From NCBI RefSeq assembly GCF_020510705.1, contig NZ_CP075184.1, positions 248,001 through 312,000 of the forward strand: a stretch of 64,000 nucleotides of DNA, read 5' to 3'. Source of the stretch: Acidovorax radicis (lineage in GTDB: Bacteria; Pseudomonadota; Gammaproteobacteria; Burkholderiales; Burkholderiaceae_C). Below, one piece after another: positions 35,606 through 43,920 of the stretch. Each line of letters starts with the position of its first letter. Positions within the stretch are counted from its first letter, which is position 1. The translations under genes were made by a program, and so were the position numbers. Under the pieces are notes generated by a model. It made no database searches. It saw only the letters and a program-made list of their open reading frames with translations, and was not told where the DNA came from.

Positions 35606-36226
35606 TCAGACCAGCTGCCCCCACTGCCACAACGCAAACCCGCCCAGCAGCAGGGCCGACGCCCGGTTGATGCGCTGGCGCCAGGCGGGCGTAAAGCGCT
35701 GCCGTTGGTAAGCAATCGCGCCGGTCAGCAGCAGCCACCAGGCGGCAGAGCCCACCAGCACGCCCGCCACCATCCACAGCGGCGACGGTAGGCTGGGCCG
35801 GCCGCCGCCCAGCGAGCCAAACACCGCAATGAACGACACGATGGTGGCCGGGTTGGCCAGCGTCAGTGCAAATGTGCCGGCCGCCAGGCCCAGCAGCCCC
35901 CGCGCATCGCGTGCTGGTGCGGCGGTGTGGGCCACCGGCGCGTGCCAGGTGCGCCAGGCCAGCACCAGCAGCAGTGCGCCGCCGCCCAGCGCCAGCGGCG
36001 TCTTGGCCTGGGTCAGCCCATCGATGAGCCAGCGCATGCTGAAGGCGCCCACGGCGCCATACACCGCATCGGCCGCAGCCGCGCCCAGGCCGGTGGCAAG
36101 CCCGGCCGCCAGGCCCCGCTCCAGGGTGCGTTGCATGGTCAACAGGCCAATGGGGCCCACAGGGGCCGCGATGAGCACGCCGATAACGGCGGCTTGCAGA
36201 AACACGGTGATTGAGGTGAAGTCCAT
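35606..36226 (-). CDS. LysE-family amino acid exporter
   Basis: A 206-residue inner-membrane exporter of the LysE/RhtB superfamily with about six membrane segments. The start ITVFLQAAVIGVLIAAPVGP and GLLTMQRTLERGLAAGLATG is the conserved LysE opening (PVGPIxxxxxxxxxxxG). It probably expels amino acids or related compounds. It is divergent from an Lrp/AsnC regulator with a good palindrome between them, the usual arrangement for control by an amino acid ligand. Confidence 0.92.
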   Translation of the reverse strand: MDFTSITVFLQAAVIGVLIAAPVGPIGLLTMQRTLERGLAAGLATGLGAAAADAVYGAVGAFSMRWLIDGLTQAKTPLALGGGALLLVLAWRTWHAPVAHTAAPARDARGLLGLAAGTFALTLANPATIVSFIAVFGSLGGGRPSLPSPLWMVAGVLVGSAAWWLLLTGAIAYQRQRFTPAWRQRINRASALLLGGFALWQWGQLV

Positions 36227-36267
36227 GCACCAATGCTAGGGCGGCGGCTGGCGGTGGAGAATGCAGA

Positions 36268-36289
36268 AAATTCGGCGATTCCAGAATTT
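36268..36289. promoter_or_regulatory. Candidate Lrp operator, AAATTC-N10-GAATTT
   Basis: Perfect 6-base arms at 36268-36273 and 36284-36289 lie in the 101-base gap between the LysE exporter and the Lrp/AsnC gene. AT-rich palindromes of this size are typical Lrp-family sites. Confidence 0.5.
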
Positions 36290-36327
36290 GGTTTCGGTTT
36301 TTTCTGTGTCGATCAATAAAGGCTTTT

Positions 36328-36777
36328 ATGGAAGTCGATGACAAAGCCTGGCGCCTGATCAGCGCGCTGCAGGCCGATGGCCGCGCCTCGCTCAAGGAAC
36401 TGGCCGAGGCCGTGGGCCTGTCGGTGCCCGCCACGCTGGAGCGCCTGCGCCGCCTGCAAGAGGCGGGCGTAGTGCGCGGTGTGCATGCCGACATCGACCC
36501 CGTCAAAGTCGGCTACGGCGTGCGGGCCGTGGTGGGCATCAACGTGTCGCAGCCCGGCAAGAAGGCGCTGATCGACAAGCTGCGCCAGTCACCCCAGGTG
36601 CTCGAATGCCACCACGTCAGCGGCAACGACTCGTATGTGATGCAGGTCGTGGCGCGCGACCTGCCCGACCTGGAGCGCTTTCTGGGCGACATCAACGGCT
36701 ATGGAGAAACACGCACGTCCATCGTGTTCTCCACGCCTATCCCGTTGCGCGGCCTTGCCCGGCCGAAGGCGGGCTAA
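36328..36777 (+). CDS. Lrp/AsnC-family regulator
   Basis: A 149-residue feast/famine regulator. The HTH (about 1-60) reads DDKAWRLISALQADGRASLKELAEAVGLS, in separate helices, and the RAM ligand domain (about 65-140) has YGVRAVVGINVS, HHVSGNDSYVMQVVARDL and FSTPIPLRGLARPKAG at the end. Length and layout are standard. It is divergent from the LysE-type exporter, which it most likely activates in response to the exported amino acid. Confidence 0.92.
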   Translation: MEVDDKAWRLISALQADGRASLKELAEAVGLSVPATLERLRRLQEAGVVRGVHADIDPVKVGYGVRAVVGINVSQPGKKALIDKLRQSPQVLECHHVSGNDSYVMQVVARDLPDLERFLGDINGYGETRTSIVFSTPIPLRGLARPKAG

Positions 36778-36785
36778 ACCGCACC

Positions 36786-37214
36786 TCAGAATGTGATCTT
36801 CACCGAAGCCGCACTGCGCTGCGCGTCACCGTGGAACACCGCTTCGACGTTGTTGCCGTCCGGGTCCAGCACAAACGCAGCGTAGTAGCCGGGGTGATAG
36901 GGGCGCTCGCCGGGTGCGCCGTTGTCGGTGCCACCGTGGGCCAGCGCGGCGCGGTAGAAAGCGTCCACCATTGCCCGATCCTGCGCCTGGAAGGCCAGGT
37001 GGTGCCGCCCGGTCAGATGCCCCTGCGCGGCCACGCTGTCGGCGGTGGAGATGAACAGCTCATCCGCCCAGAAGTAGTCATCTGCCGTGCCGCCCATCGG
37101 CACCTGCAGGGCCTCCAGCACCGCCGTGTAAAACGCCCGGCTGGCTGCCAGATCGCGCACAACGAGCTGGATGTGGTCAATCAGCCGGCCCCGGTGCAGT
37201 TCCTGTGTTTCCAT
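36786..37214 (-). CDS. VOC (glyoxalase/dioxygenase fold) protein, gene 2 of pair
   Basis: A 142-residue vicinal-oxygen-chelate protein. It shows IDHIQLVVRDLAASRAFY, GRHHLAFQAQDRAMVDAFY and AFVLDPDGNNVEAVFHG, the two babab halves with candidate metal ligands His and Glu. Family members range from glyoxalases to drug-binding proteins, and the substrate is not readable. AAGGAC precedes the ATG at 37214; a TTG at 37232 is an alternative start. It follows the other VOC gene by 14 bases. Confidence 0.85.
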   Translation of the reverse strand: METQELHRGRLIDHIQLVVRDLAASRAFYTAVLEALQVPMGGTADDYFWADELFISTADSVAAQGHLTGRHHLAFQAQDRAMVDAFYRAALAHGGTDNGAPGERPYHPGYYAAFVLDPDGNNVEAVFHGDAQRSAASVKITF

Positions 37215-37228
37215 GCGGTTGTCCTTCT

Positions 37229-37606
37229 TCAAAAAAGTGCGTGAAGACCCACGCGGTTGCCATCCAGATCGTGGATGTGCGCAAAAAACCCCATGCCCGG
37301 TGGCAGCGCCTGGCGGGGCTGGGCCACTTGGCCGCCGTGTGCCACCACCCGGTCCAGCGCGGCGTCGAGCGAGGGCGATGCGTCCAAGTACACCAGTGTG
37401 CCGCTGCCCGATACCTGCGGTGCTGTCGGGCCCATCATCAACGCACCGCCCACACCGTCTGCATCGCCATCGTAGGCAAACACGGCACCTTCGCTGGGCC
37501 CCATGTTCTCGCGGCGCAGGGGCTGGCCCAGCACGGCTTCGTAAAAGGCCTGGGCGCGGTCCAGCTGGGTGGTGGGGATTTCAAACCAGGTGATAGCGTT
37601 TTTCAT
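37229..37606 (-). CDS. VOC-family protein, gene 1 of pair
   Basis: A 125-residue VOC protein of the small two-module class similar to PhnB/glyoxalase-like stress proteins: ITWFEIPTTQLDRAQAFYEA, ALMMGPTAPQVSGSG, LDAALDRVVAHGGQ and HIHDLDGNRVGLHA. It leads the two-gene operon. The palindrome at 37661-37682, about 55 bases before its ATG, is shared with the EVE gene and the GyrI-like gene. AAGGAG precedes the ATG. Confidence 0.88.
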   Translation of the reverse strand: MKNAITWFEIPTTQLDRAQAFYEAVLGQPLRRENMGPSEGAVFAYDGDADGVGGALMMGPTAPQVSGSGTLVYLDASPSLDAALDRVVAHGGQVAQPRQALPPGMGFFAHIHDLDGNRVGLHALF

Positions 37607-37660
37607 GAAGGGCTCCTTTGTGTGAGTGAAGAAAAGGAAACCCTTATGGTGAGCGGGGGT

Positions 37661-37682
37661 TGCTGACAGCGGAGTGTCAGCA
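37661..37682. promoter_or_regulatory. TGCTGACA-N6-TGTCAGCA palindrome, site 2
   Basis: Both 8-base arms are perfect (37661-37668 and 37675-37682) around GCGGAG. It stands 55 bases before the first VOC gene. This is the most symmetric of the three sites found. Another TGTCA lies at 37686. Confidence 0.7.
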
Positions 37683-38237
37683 GGGTGTCACGCGGGTCGC
37701 GGCGTGTTGATGTGCGGAGCCGGGTGCGGTCCACCGCACCAAGCTTCAGCCTGCCTCACGCGAACGGATGAGGGTCGAGCGCGTCAGACGAGGTGGGGAT
37801 TCAGCTCATCATCTGCACGTACATGGAAAAGTCTCTCGCACCAGTCGCCGACTAAAACGGCGACAGCAGCAGGCTAGACCTGTATTCGCAGAAAGCCCTG
37901 GACGCGTGTGGAAGACCCAGCGCTTCTCGTGGGAGGTGACAGCCATGCTGCAAACCTTTCCCGATTTGCTGGACTACTACCATTGCTGCAGGACACGGAT
38001 TGGGCATATCTGTTTTCGCCAGAGAACGCACGGGCTCGTTGGGGGAAAGCAATGTCGTTCGCCCAAGCCTGATCGACAGCTTGAGGCTGGTAGCTGGCCG
38101 TCGCCGTGGCTCCGTCCAATGACCGCTTTGTCCCAGAGCGGTGATCTGAACTGCAAGCGCGAGCAGCCGTAGAGCTGACAATTGAGGCTCGCGGTGATGA
38201 GCTTTCAGAACGTCAGCGCACCAAACGGGAGGGAGTC
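37683..38237. other. Gene-free accessory boundary region
   Basis: About 555 bases between the VOC operon and the SEC-C gene without a credible gene. A perfect hairpin GTCGCCG-ACTAAAA-CGGCGAC lies at 37844-37864. From about 37780 the base composition falls toward that of the SEC-C gene, which suggests the left edge of inserted DNA is here. No attachment site or tRNA end was recognised. Confidence 0.45.
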
Positions 38238-40388
38238 ATGAAGAAGCCGAGGGAAGAGATCCAGATTCTTGAAGAACTTGAAGCGTTAGCTGCATCACCA
38301 GGGTTTGCTCACGCGGTCGCACAACTCTGTTTTCGGGACAACGTCATTCACATCCAGGGGAAGCTGAAGCCAGCGGACATGGATTGGCTCTTCAGCAGAG
38401 AGCGCCTCATTCGTACGGAACTGACGACGGTCATCGGTTTGATGGCAAAGAAGCCACTTGACGTCGCTCAGCAGCGGCCCGAGGTGATACAGGGCTACGT
38501 CAAGCGCACTGATGCCTTGATGAAAGAGCTGCACAACGCCATGTCCTACCCCATGTTCTCGGCGCTGTTTGACGCAGCCAAGTCTGGCGATGCCAGGCCT
38601 AACCCTTGGCACGGACCCGGAATGCGTGAACCCATCTTCTATGGCACCGAATCGGCCTATGCGTTTCAATACCGCGACCTGGTGCCTGAAAAGTACGGTG
38701 CCGATGACGAATGGATGCTCAAGAACAAGGGCTTTACTAGCGGTCAGGCGCGAACCGTCGCAAGAACCATGTGCAACCTGATGGACCAGAAGGTGACACG
38801 GCTGCTCGTAGAGTCACGGGCAGCCAAGGCTCCCCCAGCAACGTGGCTACCCGCGTTTGAGTTTTCTCAAGAGGAAGTGATTTCCTATAGTGGCGTCGCC
38901 AAGGAGGTGGTGGATGCCTTCTTCCGCGCGTTCACGTACTCAGGGAACAACGCGGGGTTCAAAGAGGCCGGTGATTTCAATGAGGTTGCCGCTTGGCCTC
39001 TGCTTCCAACCGGTCGCGGGACTGTGCTCTTGTTCTCGCACTACGCTGTACTAGAAGCTCTGTATGAATCCCCGTTCTTCTGGATGTTGGAAGACAAGGC
39101 CTACCGATCGATGGCTGCTAAGCATCGTGGGGCCTTTACTGAGCAGTTCGCCGCGCGACGCTTGTCTGGAGTTTTTGGGCGCCATCATGTCCACACGAAT
39201 GTGAATCTGTTTCGTGGCAAGGATGTCGCGGGAGAGGCGGATGTTCTGGTCATCTATGGAGATCGGCTCATCATCGTGCAGGCGAAAGCGAAGAAGCTCA
39301 CGATCGCCGCCCGCAAGGGGAACGATAAGCAACTTAAAGCCGACTTTGGCGCGGCTATCCAAGACTCGTACGACCAGGGAGGGTTGTGCGCGAACGAGAT
39401 GCTTGCGGGCGGATGTCGGTTGGTCAATGACGGAGGAAATGAGGTCGCATTGCCGGAGAGCATCAAGGAGGTATTCCTGGTTAGCCTCGTGTCGGACCAT
39501 TACCCAGCGTTGGCGTTCCAGGTAAAGCAGTCGCTGAAGTTCAAGACTACCGACGTCATCCGACCACCCTTTGTGATGGATGTGTTTCTACTGGACACGC
39601 TGACGGAGATGTTGGCGAGCCCGCTGCGATTGCTTAGCTATCTCAAGTTGCGCGTCGACGTCACCGACAAGTTGATGAGTGGGCACGAGTTGACCGTACT
39701 TGGCTACCACCTGCAGCAGAATCTCTGGCTCGATGGGGAGCACGACCTCGTTGTGCTCGATGACTCGGTTGCTCGTGATCTGGACGCTGCAATGATGGTT
39801 CGACGGGACAACCAGCCGGGCGCCGACACACCGACCGGCATCCTTACGAAGATGCGCGGAACCCTCTATGAGGGCCTCATCAAACAGATTGAAGATCGGG
39901 CCGACCCTGCAACCCTGGAGCTTGGCTTCCACTTGTTGTCAATGGCCGAGGACTCTTGCAGAGACGTCCATTCGCTGCTCGAGACAATCATTCGGAAAAC
40001 ACAGGCTGATGGTAAGCGGCATGACGTCACGCTAGCGTCCAGCACGGACCCATCTGGAGTCACCTTCCATTGCAATCCGAAGCCTTCGGTTGAAGCGGTC
40101 GCCTCCCTAGAGAATCACTGTGTGAGACGGAAATACGCGCTGCGGGCACCTCGGTGGTTCGGTATCTCTATCGGTCCGGCTTGCGACGTCCAATTCGGTG
40201 TCACGCTCGACTTCCCATGGGAAGCATCAGATGAGATGGAACAGTTGACGGCCGGCATGAAGGCACCGCTACAGGTACGTGATGCCTTGCCAAAGTTCGT
40301 GCGAGACGCGCGACGTATGAAGCTCGGACGGAATGACCCATGCCACTGCGGCAGCGGGATTAAGTACAAAAAGTGCTGCATGCCTTAA
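38238..40388 (+). CDS. PD-(D/E)XK-like nuclease with C-terminal SEC-C motif
   Basis: A 716-residue protein of unknown role. The middle has the outline of a PD-(D/E)XK nuclease: Glu302 in TEQFAARRL, GEADVLVIYGDRLIIVQAK with Glu333, Asp335 and Lys350, and a following basic helix. The C-terminus (about 697-714) is a zinc-binding SEC-C motif, GRNDPCHCGSGIKYKKCC, with Cys702, 704, 713 and 714. The long N-terminal part (1-290) is not recognised. GGAGG precedes the ATG at 38238. Base composition is lower in GC than the neighbours, and an IS30-family element follows, so this is accessory DNA. A defence nuclease is a fair guess; the motif match is by eye. Confidence 0.7.
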   Translation: MKKPREEIQILEELEALAASPGFAHAVAQLCFRDNVIHIQGKLKPADMDWLFSRERLIRTELTTVIGLMAKKPLDVAQQRPEVIQGYVKRTDALMKELHNAMSYPMFSALFDAAKSGDARPNPWHGPGMREPIFYGTESAYAFQYRDLVPEKYGADDEWMLKNKGFTSGQARTVARTMCNLMDQKVTRLLVESRAAKAPPATWLPAFEFSQEEVISYSGVAKEVVDAFFRAFTYSGNNAGFKEAGDFNEVAAWPLLPTGRGTVLLFSHYAVLEALYESPFFWMLEDKAYRSMAAKHRGAFTEQFAARRLSGVFGRHHVHTNVNLFRGKDVAGEADVLVIYGDRLIIVQAKAKKLTIAARKGNDKQLKADFGAAIQDSYDQGGLCANEMLAGGCRLVNDGGNEVALPESIKEVFLVSLVSDHYPALAFQVKQSLKFKTTDVIRPPFVMDVFLLDTLTEMLASPLRLLSYLKLRVDVTDKLMSGHELTVLGYHLQQNLWLDGEHDLVVLDDSVARDLDAAMMVRRDNQPGADTPTGILTKMRGTLYEGLIKQIEDRADPATLELGFHLLSMAEDSCRDVHSLLETIIRKTQADGKRHDVTLASSTDPSGVTFHCNPKPSVEAVASLENHCVRRKYALRAPRWFGISIGPACDVQFGVTLDFPWEASDEMEQLTAGMKAPLQVRDALPKFVRDARRMKLGRNDPCHCGSGIKYKKCCMP

Positions 40389-40493
40389 CTGATCCCGCCG
40401 CAGCGTGCAGAACTGAAAGCGGACTCGGGAAGCGGACCGCTCCTTGCGCATCAGCCGTCTTTCAGCGATTGACTTTCACTGTCCGCTCCCGCT

Positions 40494-40521
40494 GGCAGAT
40501 TCAACCGGTCGATGCAACACA
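40494..40521 (+). repeat. Left terminal inverted repeat of the IS30 element
   Basis: Starts GGCAGATTCAACC and ends ATGCAACACA. It is the exact reverse complement of 41695-41722 over all 28 bases. Confidence 0.9.
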
Positions 40522-40554
40522 CTAACCACCGCGTAGGCGCAAGGAGTGTTGCAG

Positions 40555-41715
40555 ATGAAACAGCGACCAAGAATCTACTATTCAGATACCCAGAAGGCGC
40601 TGATGTGGGAGCGCTGGAAGCAAGGCTGGACGCTGCATGAGATCGGCAAGCTCTTTGATCGCGCCCACTCGTCGATCCATCGGATACTTGCAGAGACGGG
40701 CGGATTCCGGCCTGCGCAGCGATCACGTGCAGCAATTGCATTGACGTTGGCAGAGCGCGAGGAGATCTCGCGGGCGATGGTGTCAGGCGAATCGATTCGC
40801 TCCATCGCAACGCGGCTCGGGCGAGCACCGTCGACGATCAGCCGAGAGATCAAGCGCAATGGCGGCTGTGATGGCTACCGTGCAACTCAGGCAGATGAAG
40901 CGGCTTGGAATCGAGCGCAGCGCCCAAAGCGCTGCAAGCTCAGGCAGAACCGTGCATTGGCCCGGATCGTGGCTCACAAGCTGCGGATGCTGTGGTCGCC
41001 GGAGCAAATTGCAGGTTGGCTCAAGCAAACTTATCCTTGCGACGAGAGCCAGCACGTGTCACACGAGACCATCTACCGCAGTCTGTTCATTCAAGCGCGT
41101 GGCGCCTTGAAGAAGGAGCTGTTGGAGCACCTCAGACGCACTCGTGGAATGCGCCGATCACGGCACTACACACAGAAGACGGCAATTCACGGAAAGATCG
41201 TTGACGCTGTTTCGATCAGCGAGCGCCCCGCTTGCGTCGAGGACCGGGCAGTGCCTGGTCACTGGGAAGGCGACTTGGTCTTTGGCAGTGGCAACAGCCA
41301 AATTGCGACACTGGTTGAACGTCAAACGCGATACGTGATGCTGGTGAAGCTGAATGGCAAAGACTCGCAGTCGGTCGTCAAGGCACTCATCAAGAGCGCC
41401 AGCAAGCTACCGCAGGAACTGTACAAGTCACTGACCTGGGACAGAGGCTCGGAGATGCATGCTCACAAGCAATTCACGATGGCTACCGACATCCAGGTGT
41501 ACTTCTGCGACCCGCGAAGCCCATGGCAGCGGGGAAGCAACGAGAACACGAACGGCTTACTCAGGCAGTACATGCCCAAGGGCATGAATCTCTCGGGTCT
41601 CTCACAGCTTCAGCTCAACGCCATTGCGAGACAATTGAATGAGAGGCCGCGCAAGACGCTGGGCTTCCACACACCCGCTGAGATGTTCAGCGAATGTGTT
41701 GCATCGACCGGTTGA
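40555..41715 (+). CDS. IS30-family transposase
   Basis: A 386-residue DDE transposase. Two N-terminal HTH regions (KQGWTLHEIGKLFDRAHSSI and SGESIRSIATRLGRAPSTIS) bind the ends. The catalytic core shows the first Asp in GHWEGDLVFGSG, the second in LTWDRGSE, and the Glu in RGSNENTNGLLRQYMPKG. AAGGAG precedes the ATG at 40555; a GTG at 40546 is also in frame. The last residues are encoded by the right inverted repeat. No frameshift is present. Confidence 0.95.
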   Translation: MKQRPRIYYSDTQKALMWERWKQGWTLHEIGKLFDRAHSSIHRILAETGGFRPAQRSRAAIALTLAEREEISRAMVSGESIRSIATRLGRAPSTISREIKRNGGCDGYRATQADEAAWNRAQRPKRCKLRQNRALARIVAHKLRMLWSPEQIAGWLKQTYPCDESQHVSHETIYRSLFIQARGALKKELLEHLRRTRGMRRSRHYTQKTAIHGKIVDAVSISERPACVEDRAVPGHWEGDLVFGSGNSQIATLVERQTRYVMLVKLNGKDSQSVVKALIKSASKLPQELYKSLTWDRGSEMHAHKQFTMATDIQVYFCDPRSPWQRGSNENTNGLLRQYMPKGMNLSGLSQLQLNAIARQLNERPRKTLGFHTPAEMFSECVASTG

Positions 41716-41722
41716 ATCTGCC
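41695..41722 (-). repeat. Right terminal inverted repeat of the IS30 element
   Basis: Starts TGTGTTGCATCG and ends TTGAATCTGCC. It is perfect against the left end and overlaps the last codons and stop of the transposase. Confidence 0.9.
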
Positions 41723-41744
41723 CTGCAAAGTAGTCCGTAGATTA

Positions 41745-41762
41745 GCCCGGCATATGCCGGGC
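41745..41762. terminator. Perfect 18-base palindrome beyond the IS
   Basis: GCCCGGCATATGCCGGGC is fully self-complementary and followed by TTCGCAATTT. It may end transcription leaving the transposase, or be the stem of a terminator that belonged to the site before insertion. No strong T-run follows. Confidence 0.5.
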
Positions 41763-41869
41763 TTCGCAATTTCAATCCCCCCCACTTGGAGCTAAAAGTG
41801 CCGCGATGCCAAGTCGCTGCCGCCCCATGCGGCCCCGGCACGCTGCGGAAGGGCAAGCGAGGATTCGGC

Positions 41870-41933
41870 TTTTTGCTATTTAATCAATAGCTGTCAGCGC
41901 TTATCTATAAAGCGCTAGCGGCCATTTTTGGCA
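41870..41933 (+). repeat. GCGCTT-hairpin repeat, copy F, supplying a gene's stop
   Basis: TTTAATCAATAGCTGTCAGC then GCTTATCTATAAAGCGCTAG and CGGCCATTTTTGG is a full copy. Its right part overlaps the 3' end of the acyl-CoA dehydrogenase on the other strand: the last residues (KMAASAL) and the stop are encoded by the repeat. Confidence 0.75.
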
Positions 41934-43635
41934 ATGATTCAAACGCCTGGGCAATGCGCTGGCGGATGATGGCCGCGCGCAGGTCGAACTCGGGCAGCAC
42001 CCACTGGGCGAAGGCCTGGGCGGGTGCGGTCCAACGGTCTGTAGCGGCCGTGGGCTGCTCTGTGCGTTGGGGGCGGGCGGCGCCGATCTGGGCCCAGGCC
42101 CATTCCAGCAGCACCAGCGCCACGGCGCGCAGGTAGTCGTCGGCCACCCAGTAGGGCAGTTCGGGGTCGGACTGGGCGGCAATCGCCAGGGTCTGCGTGA
42201 TCTCCACCAGTGCATGGCGGCGCGCGCTGGCGGCGGCGCTGGGGGCCGCGCCGGGCAGGCTGCCCAGCAGCGCGCCCAGGCCCTGGCCGCCATCGGCCAG
42301 CACCTTGCGCACCAGCAGGTCGATGGCCTGAATCTCGTTGGTGCCCTCGTAGATCATGGCCACGCGCGCGTCGCGCACGATCTGCTCGATGCCCCATTCA
42401 CGCACATAGCCATGGCCGCCAAACACCTGCAGGCAGGCGCTGGCGCCGTGAAACGCTTCGGTTGTGAGCGCGGCCTTGAGCACGGGCGTGACCAGCGCGC
42501 ACCAGCGCTGCGCGGCGGCGCGTTCGCCCGCGTCGGTGCTGTGTTTGGCCACATCGAGCTGCAAAGCCGTGTGGTAGGCCAGCACGCGGCCACCGTCGAT
42601 CCAGGCGCGCTGTGTGTGCAGGATGCGGCGGATGGCGGGGTGGTCTTGAATCAGGCTGGTGTCCTTGGCGCCGGGGGCGCGCATCTGGCGACGCTCTGCG
42701 GCGTAGGCGCTGGCCTTTTGCCAGGCGGCCTCCAGCAGGCCGATGCCTTGCAGGCCCACATGCAGGCGCGCGGCGTTCATCATCACGAACATGGCGTTCA
42801 GCCCCTTGTGGGGCTCGCCCACCAGCCAGCCGGTGGCGTCGTCAAAGCGCATCACGCAGGTGGGGCTGCCGTGCAGGCCCATCTTTTCTTCGATGCGCTC
42901 GCACACGACCACATTGCGGGTGCCGTCTTCCAACACCTTGGGCACCAGGAACAGCGACAGGCCCTTGGGCCCCGCAGGCGCATCGGGCAGCCGCGCCAGC
43001 ACCAGGTGCACGATGTTGTCCGTCAGGTCGTGTTCACCGCCAGAGATAAAAATCTTGCTGCCGTTCACGCGCACGCTACCGTCAGGCTGCTCTACGGCGC
43101 GTGTGCGCACCATGCCCAGGTCGCTGCCCGCGTGGGCTTCGGTCAGGCACATGGTGGCCAGCCATTCGCCGGTGGCGACCTTCTCTAGGTACTGCGCCTT
43201 GAGTGCGTCGCTGGCGTGGTGCTTGATGCATTCGTACGCGCCGTGCAGCAGGCCGGGCGCCATGGTCCAGCCGTGGTTGACACCGGCCAGCCATTCAAAC
43301 AGCACACATTCGAGCACTGCGGGCAGGCCCTGGCCGCCATCCTCGGGCGCGCATGACAACGACGGCCAGCCTGCTTGCCAGAAGGCCTGGTACGCATCGC
43401 GAAAACCTGCAGGGGTGTGCACGCGCCCGGCATCAAAGCGGCAGCCTTCTTCATCGCCGCTGCGCTGCAGCGGGGCGATGGCGCTGTCCACAAACTTGGC
43501 CGCCTCGTCCAGCACCTGGGCAGCCAGGTCGCCATCGGTATCCGCAAACGGCGCCAGGCCCTGCCAGCGCGTGGGCGCCTTCAGCACAGTGGTCAGCAGG
43601 TGCTGGATGTCGGCAAGGGTCTGGCGGGCTTGCAT
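41905..43635 (-). CDS. Acyl-CoA dehydrogenase, long (DmdC-like) form
   Basis: A 576-residue acyl-CoA dehydrogenase of the long class, similar to 3-(methylthio)propionyl-CoA dehydrogenase DmdC, with an extra C-terminal domain. Signatures are MCLTEAHAGSDLG (FAD), GSKIFISGGEHDL, EEKMGLHGSPTC, FGGHGYVREWGIEQIVRDARV, split here only by helix, and IYEGTNEIQAIDL. In this cluster it could oxidise a hydro-phenylpropanoyl-CoA to the cinnamoyl form. The ATG is at 43635. The last seven residues and stop come from an interspersed repeat, so the natural C-terminus may have been replaced. Confidence 0.9.
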   Translation of the reverse strand: MQARQTLADIQHLLTTVLKAPTRWQGLAPFADTDGDLAAQVLDEAAKFVDSAIAPLQRSGDEEGCRFDAGRVHTPAGFRDAYQAFWQAGWPSLSCAPEDGGQGLPAVLECVLFEWLAGVNHGWTMAPGLLHGAYECIKHHASDALKAQYLEKVATGEWLATMCLTEAHAGSDLGMVRTRAVEQPDGSVRVNGSKIFISGGEHDLTDNIVHLVLARLPDAPAGPKGLSLFLVPKVLEDGTRNVVVCERIEEKMGLHGSPTCVMRFDDATGWLVGEPHKGLNAMFVMMNAARLHVGLQGIGLLEAAWQKASAYAAERRQMRAPGAKDTSLIQDHPAIRRILHTQRAWIDGGRVLAYHTALQLDVAKHSTDAGERAAAQRWCALVTPVLKAALTTEAFHGASACLQVFGGHGYVREWGIEQIVRDARVAMIYEGTNEIQAIDLLVRKVLADGGQGLGALLGSLPGAAPSAAASARRHALVEITQTLAIAAQSDPELPYWVADDYLRAVALVLLEWAWAQIGAARPQRTEQPTAATDRWTAPAQAFAQWVLPEFDLRAAIIRQRIAQAFESLPKMAASAL

Positions 43636-43645
43636 GGTTTGCTCA

Positions 43646-43697
43646 CAATTTAGTAGCTGTTTGCGCTTGCTGCATAAGCGGCAGAGGCCGTTTTCTT
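43646..43697 (+). repeat. GCGCTT-hairpin repeat, copy G
   Basis: TTTAGTAGCTGTTTGCGCTT then GCTGCATAAGCGGCAGAGGCC and TTTTC. It lies just upstream of the acyl-CoA dehydrogenase start, between that gene and the Bug receptor gene, and one arm has a mutation (AAGCGG). Confidence 0.65.
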
Positions 43698-43874
43698 CTC
43701 AATTTCGTCTGCGCAAGCAAGACGGCTGTTTGCGCCCTGGCTTCGACAGGCTCAGCCCGAACGGGTGGGTGGGCCGCTGCAAGGAGGGCAGAGCGCCCTG
43801 TGTTGCGCCCCGGCCGCAACACAGGGCGTGGCCCAGACCAGTGCCACCGTGGAACTGGCTTGGCCAGGCCACGG

Positions 43875-43920
43875 GTGGCGTCCCCCTCAGGGGGAAGCGG
43901 CGAAGCCGCTCAGGGGGAGC
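43875..43920 (-). repeat. GGGGGACGCC-type repeat, copy 2
   Basis: On the minus strand, directly after the Bug receptor stop: CCCCCTGAG, a GCGGCTTCGCCGC hairpin, TTCCCCCTGAGGGGGACGCC. It is shorter than copies 1 and 3 but shows the same order of parts. Confidence 0.6.

Larger units (their letters stand above)
40494..41722 (+). mobile_element. IS30-family insertion sequence, complete
   Basis: 1229 bases bounded by perfect 28-base inverted repeats, with one transposase gene between them. The bases outside both ends are CT (40492-40493 and 41723-41724), consistent with a 2-base target duplication as expected for IS30. The right repeat includes the transposase stop. The element looks intact and may be active. 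It separates the SEC-C gene from the catabolic cluster on the right. Confidence 0.88.

Noticed and set aside
37768..38172. Possible 134-codon gene before the SEC-C gene
   Set aside because: No ribosome site, no family resemblance and no consistent codon use; treated as non-coding boundary sequence.
37607..41722. Prophage or integrative element
   Set aside because: No integrase, att repeats or tRNA end were found; only an IS and one accessory gene are supported.
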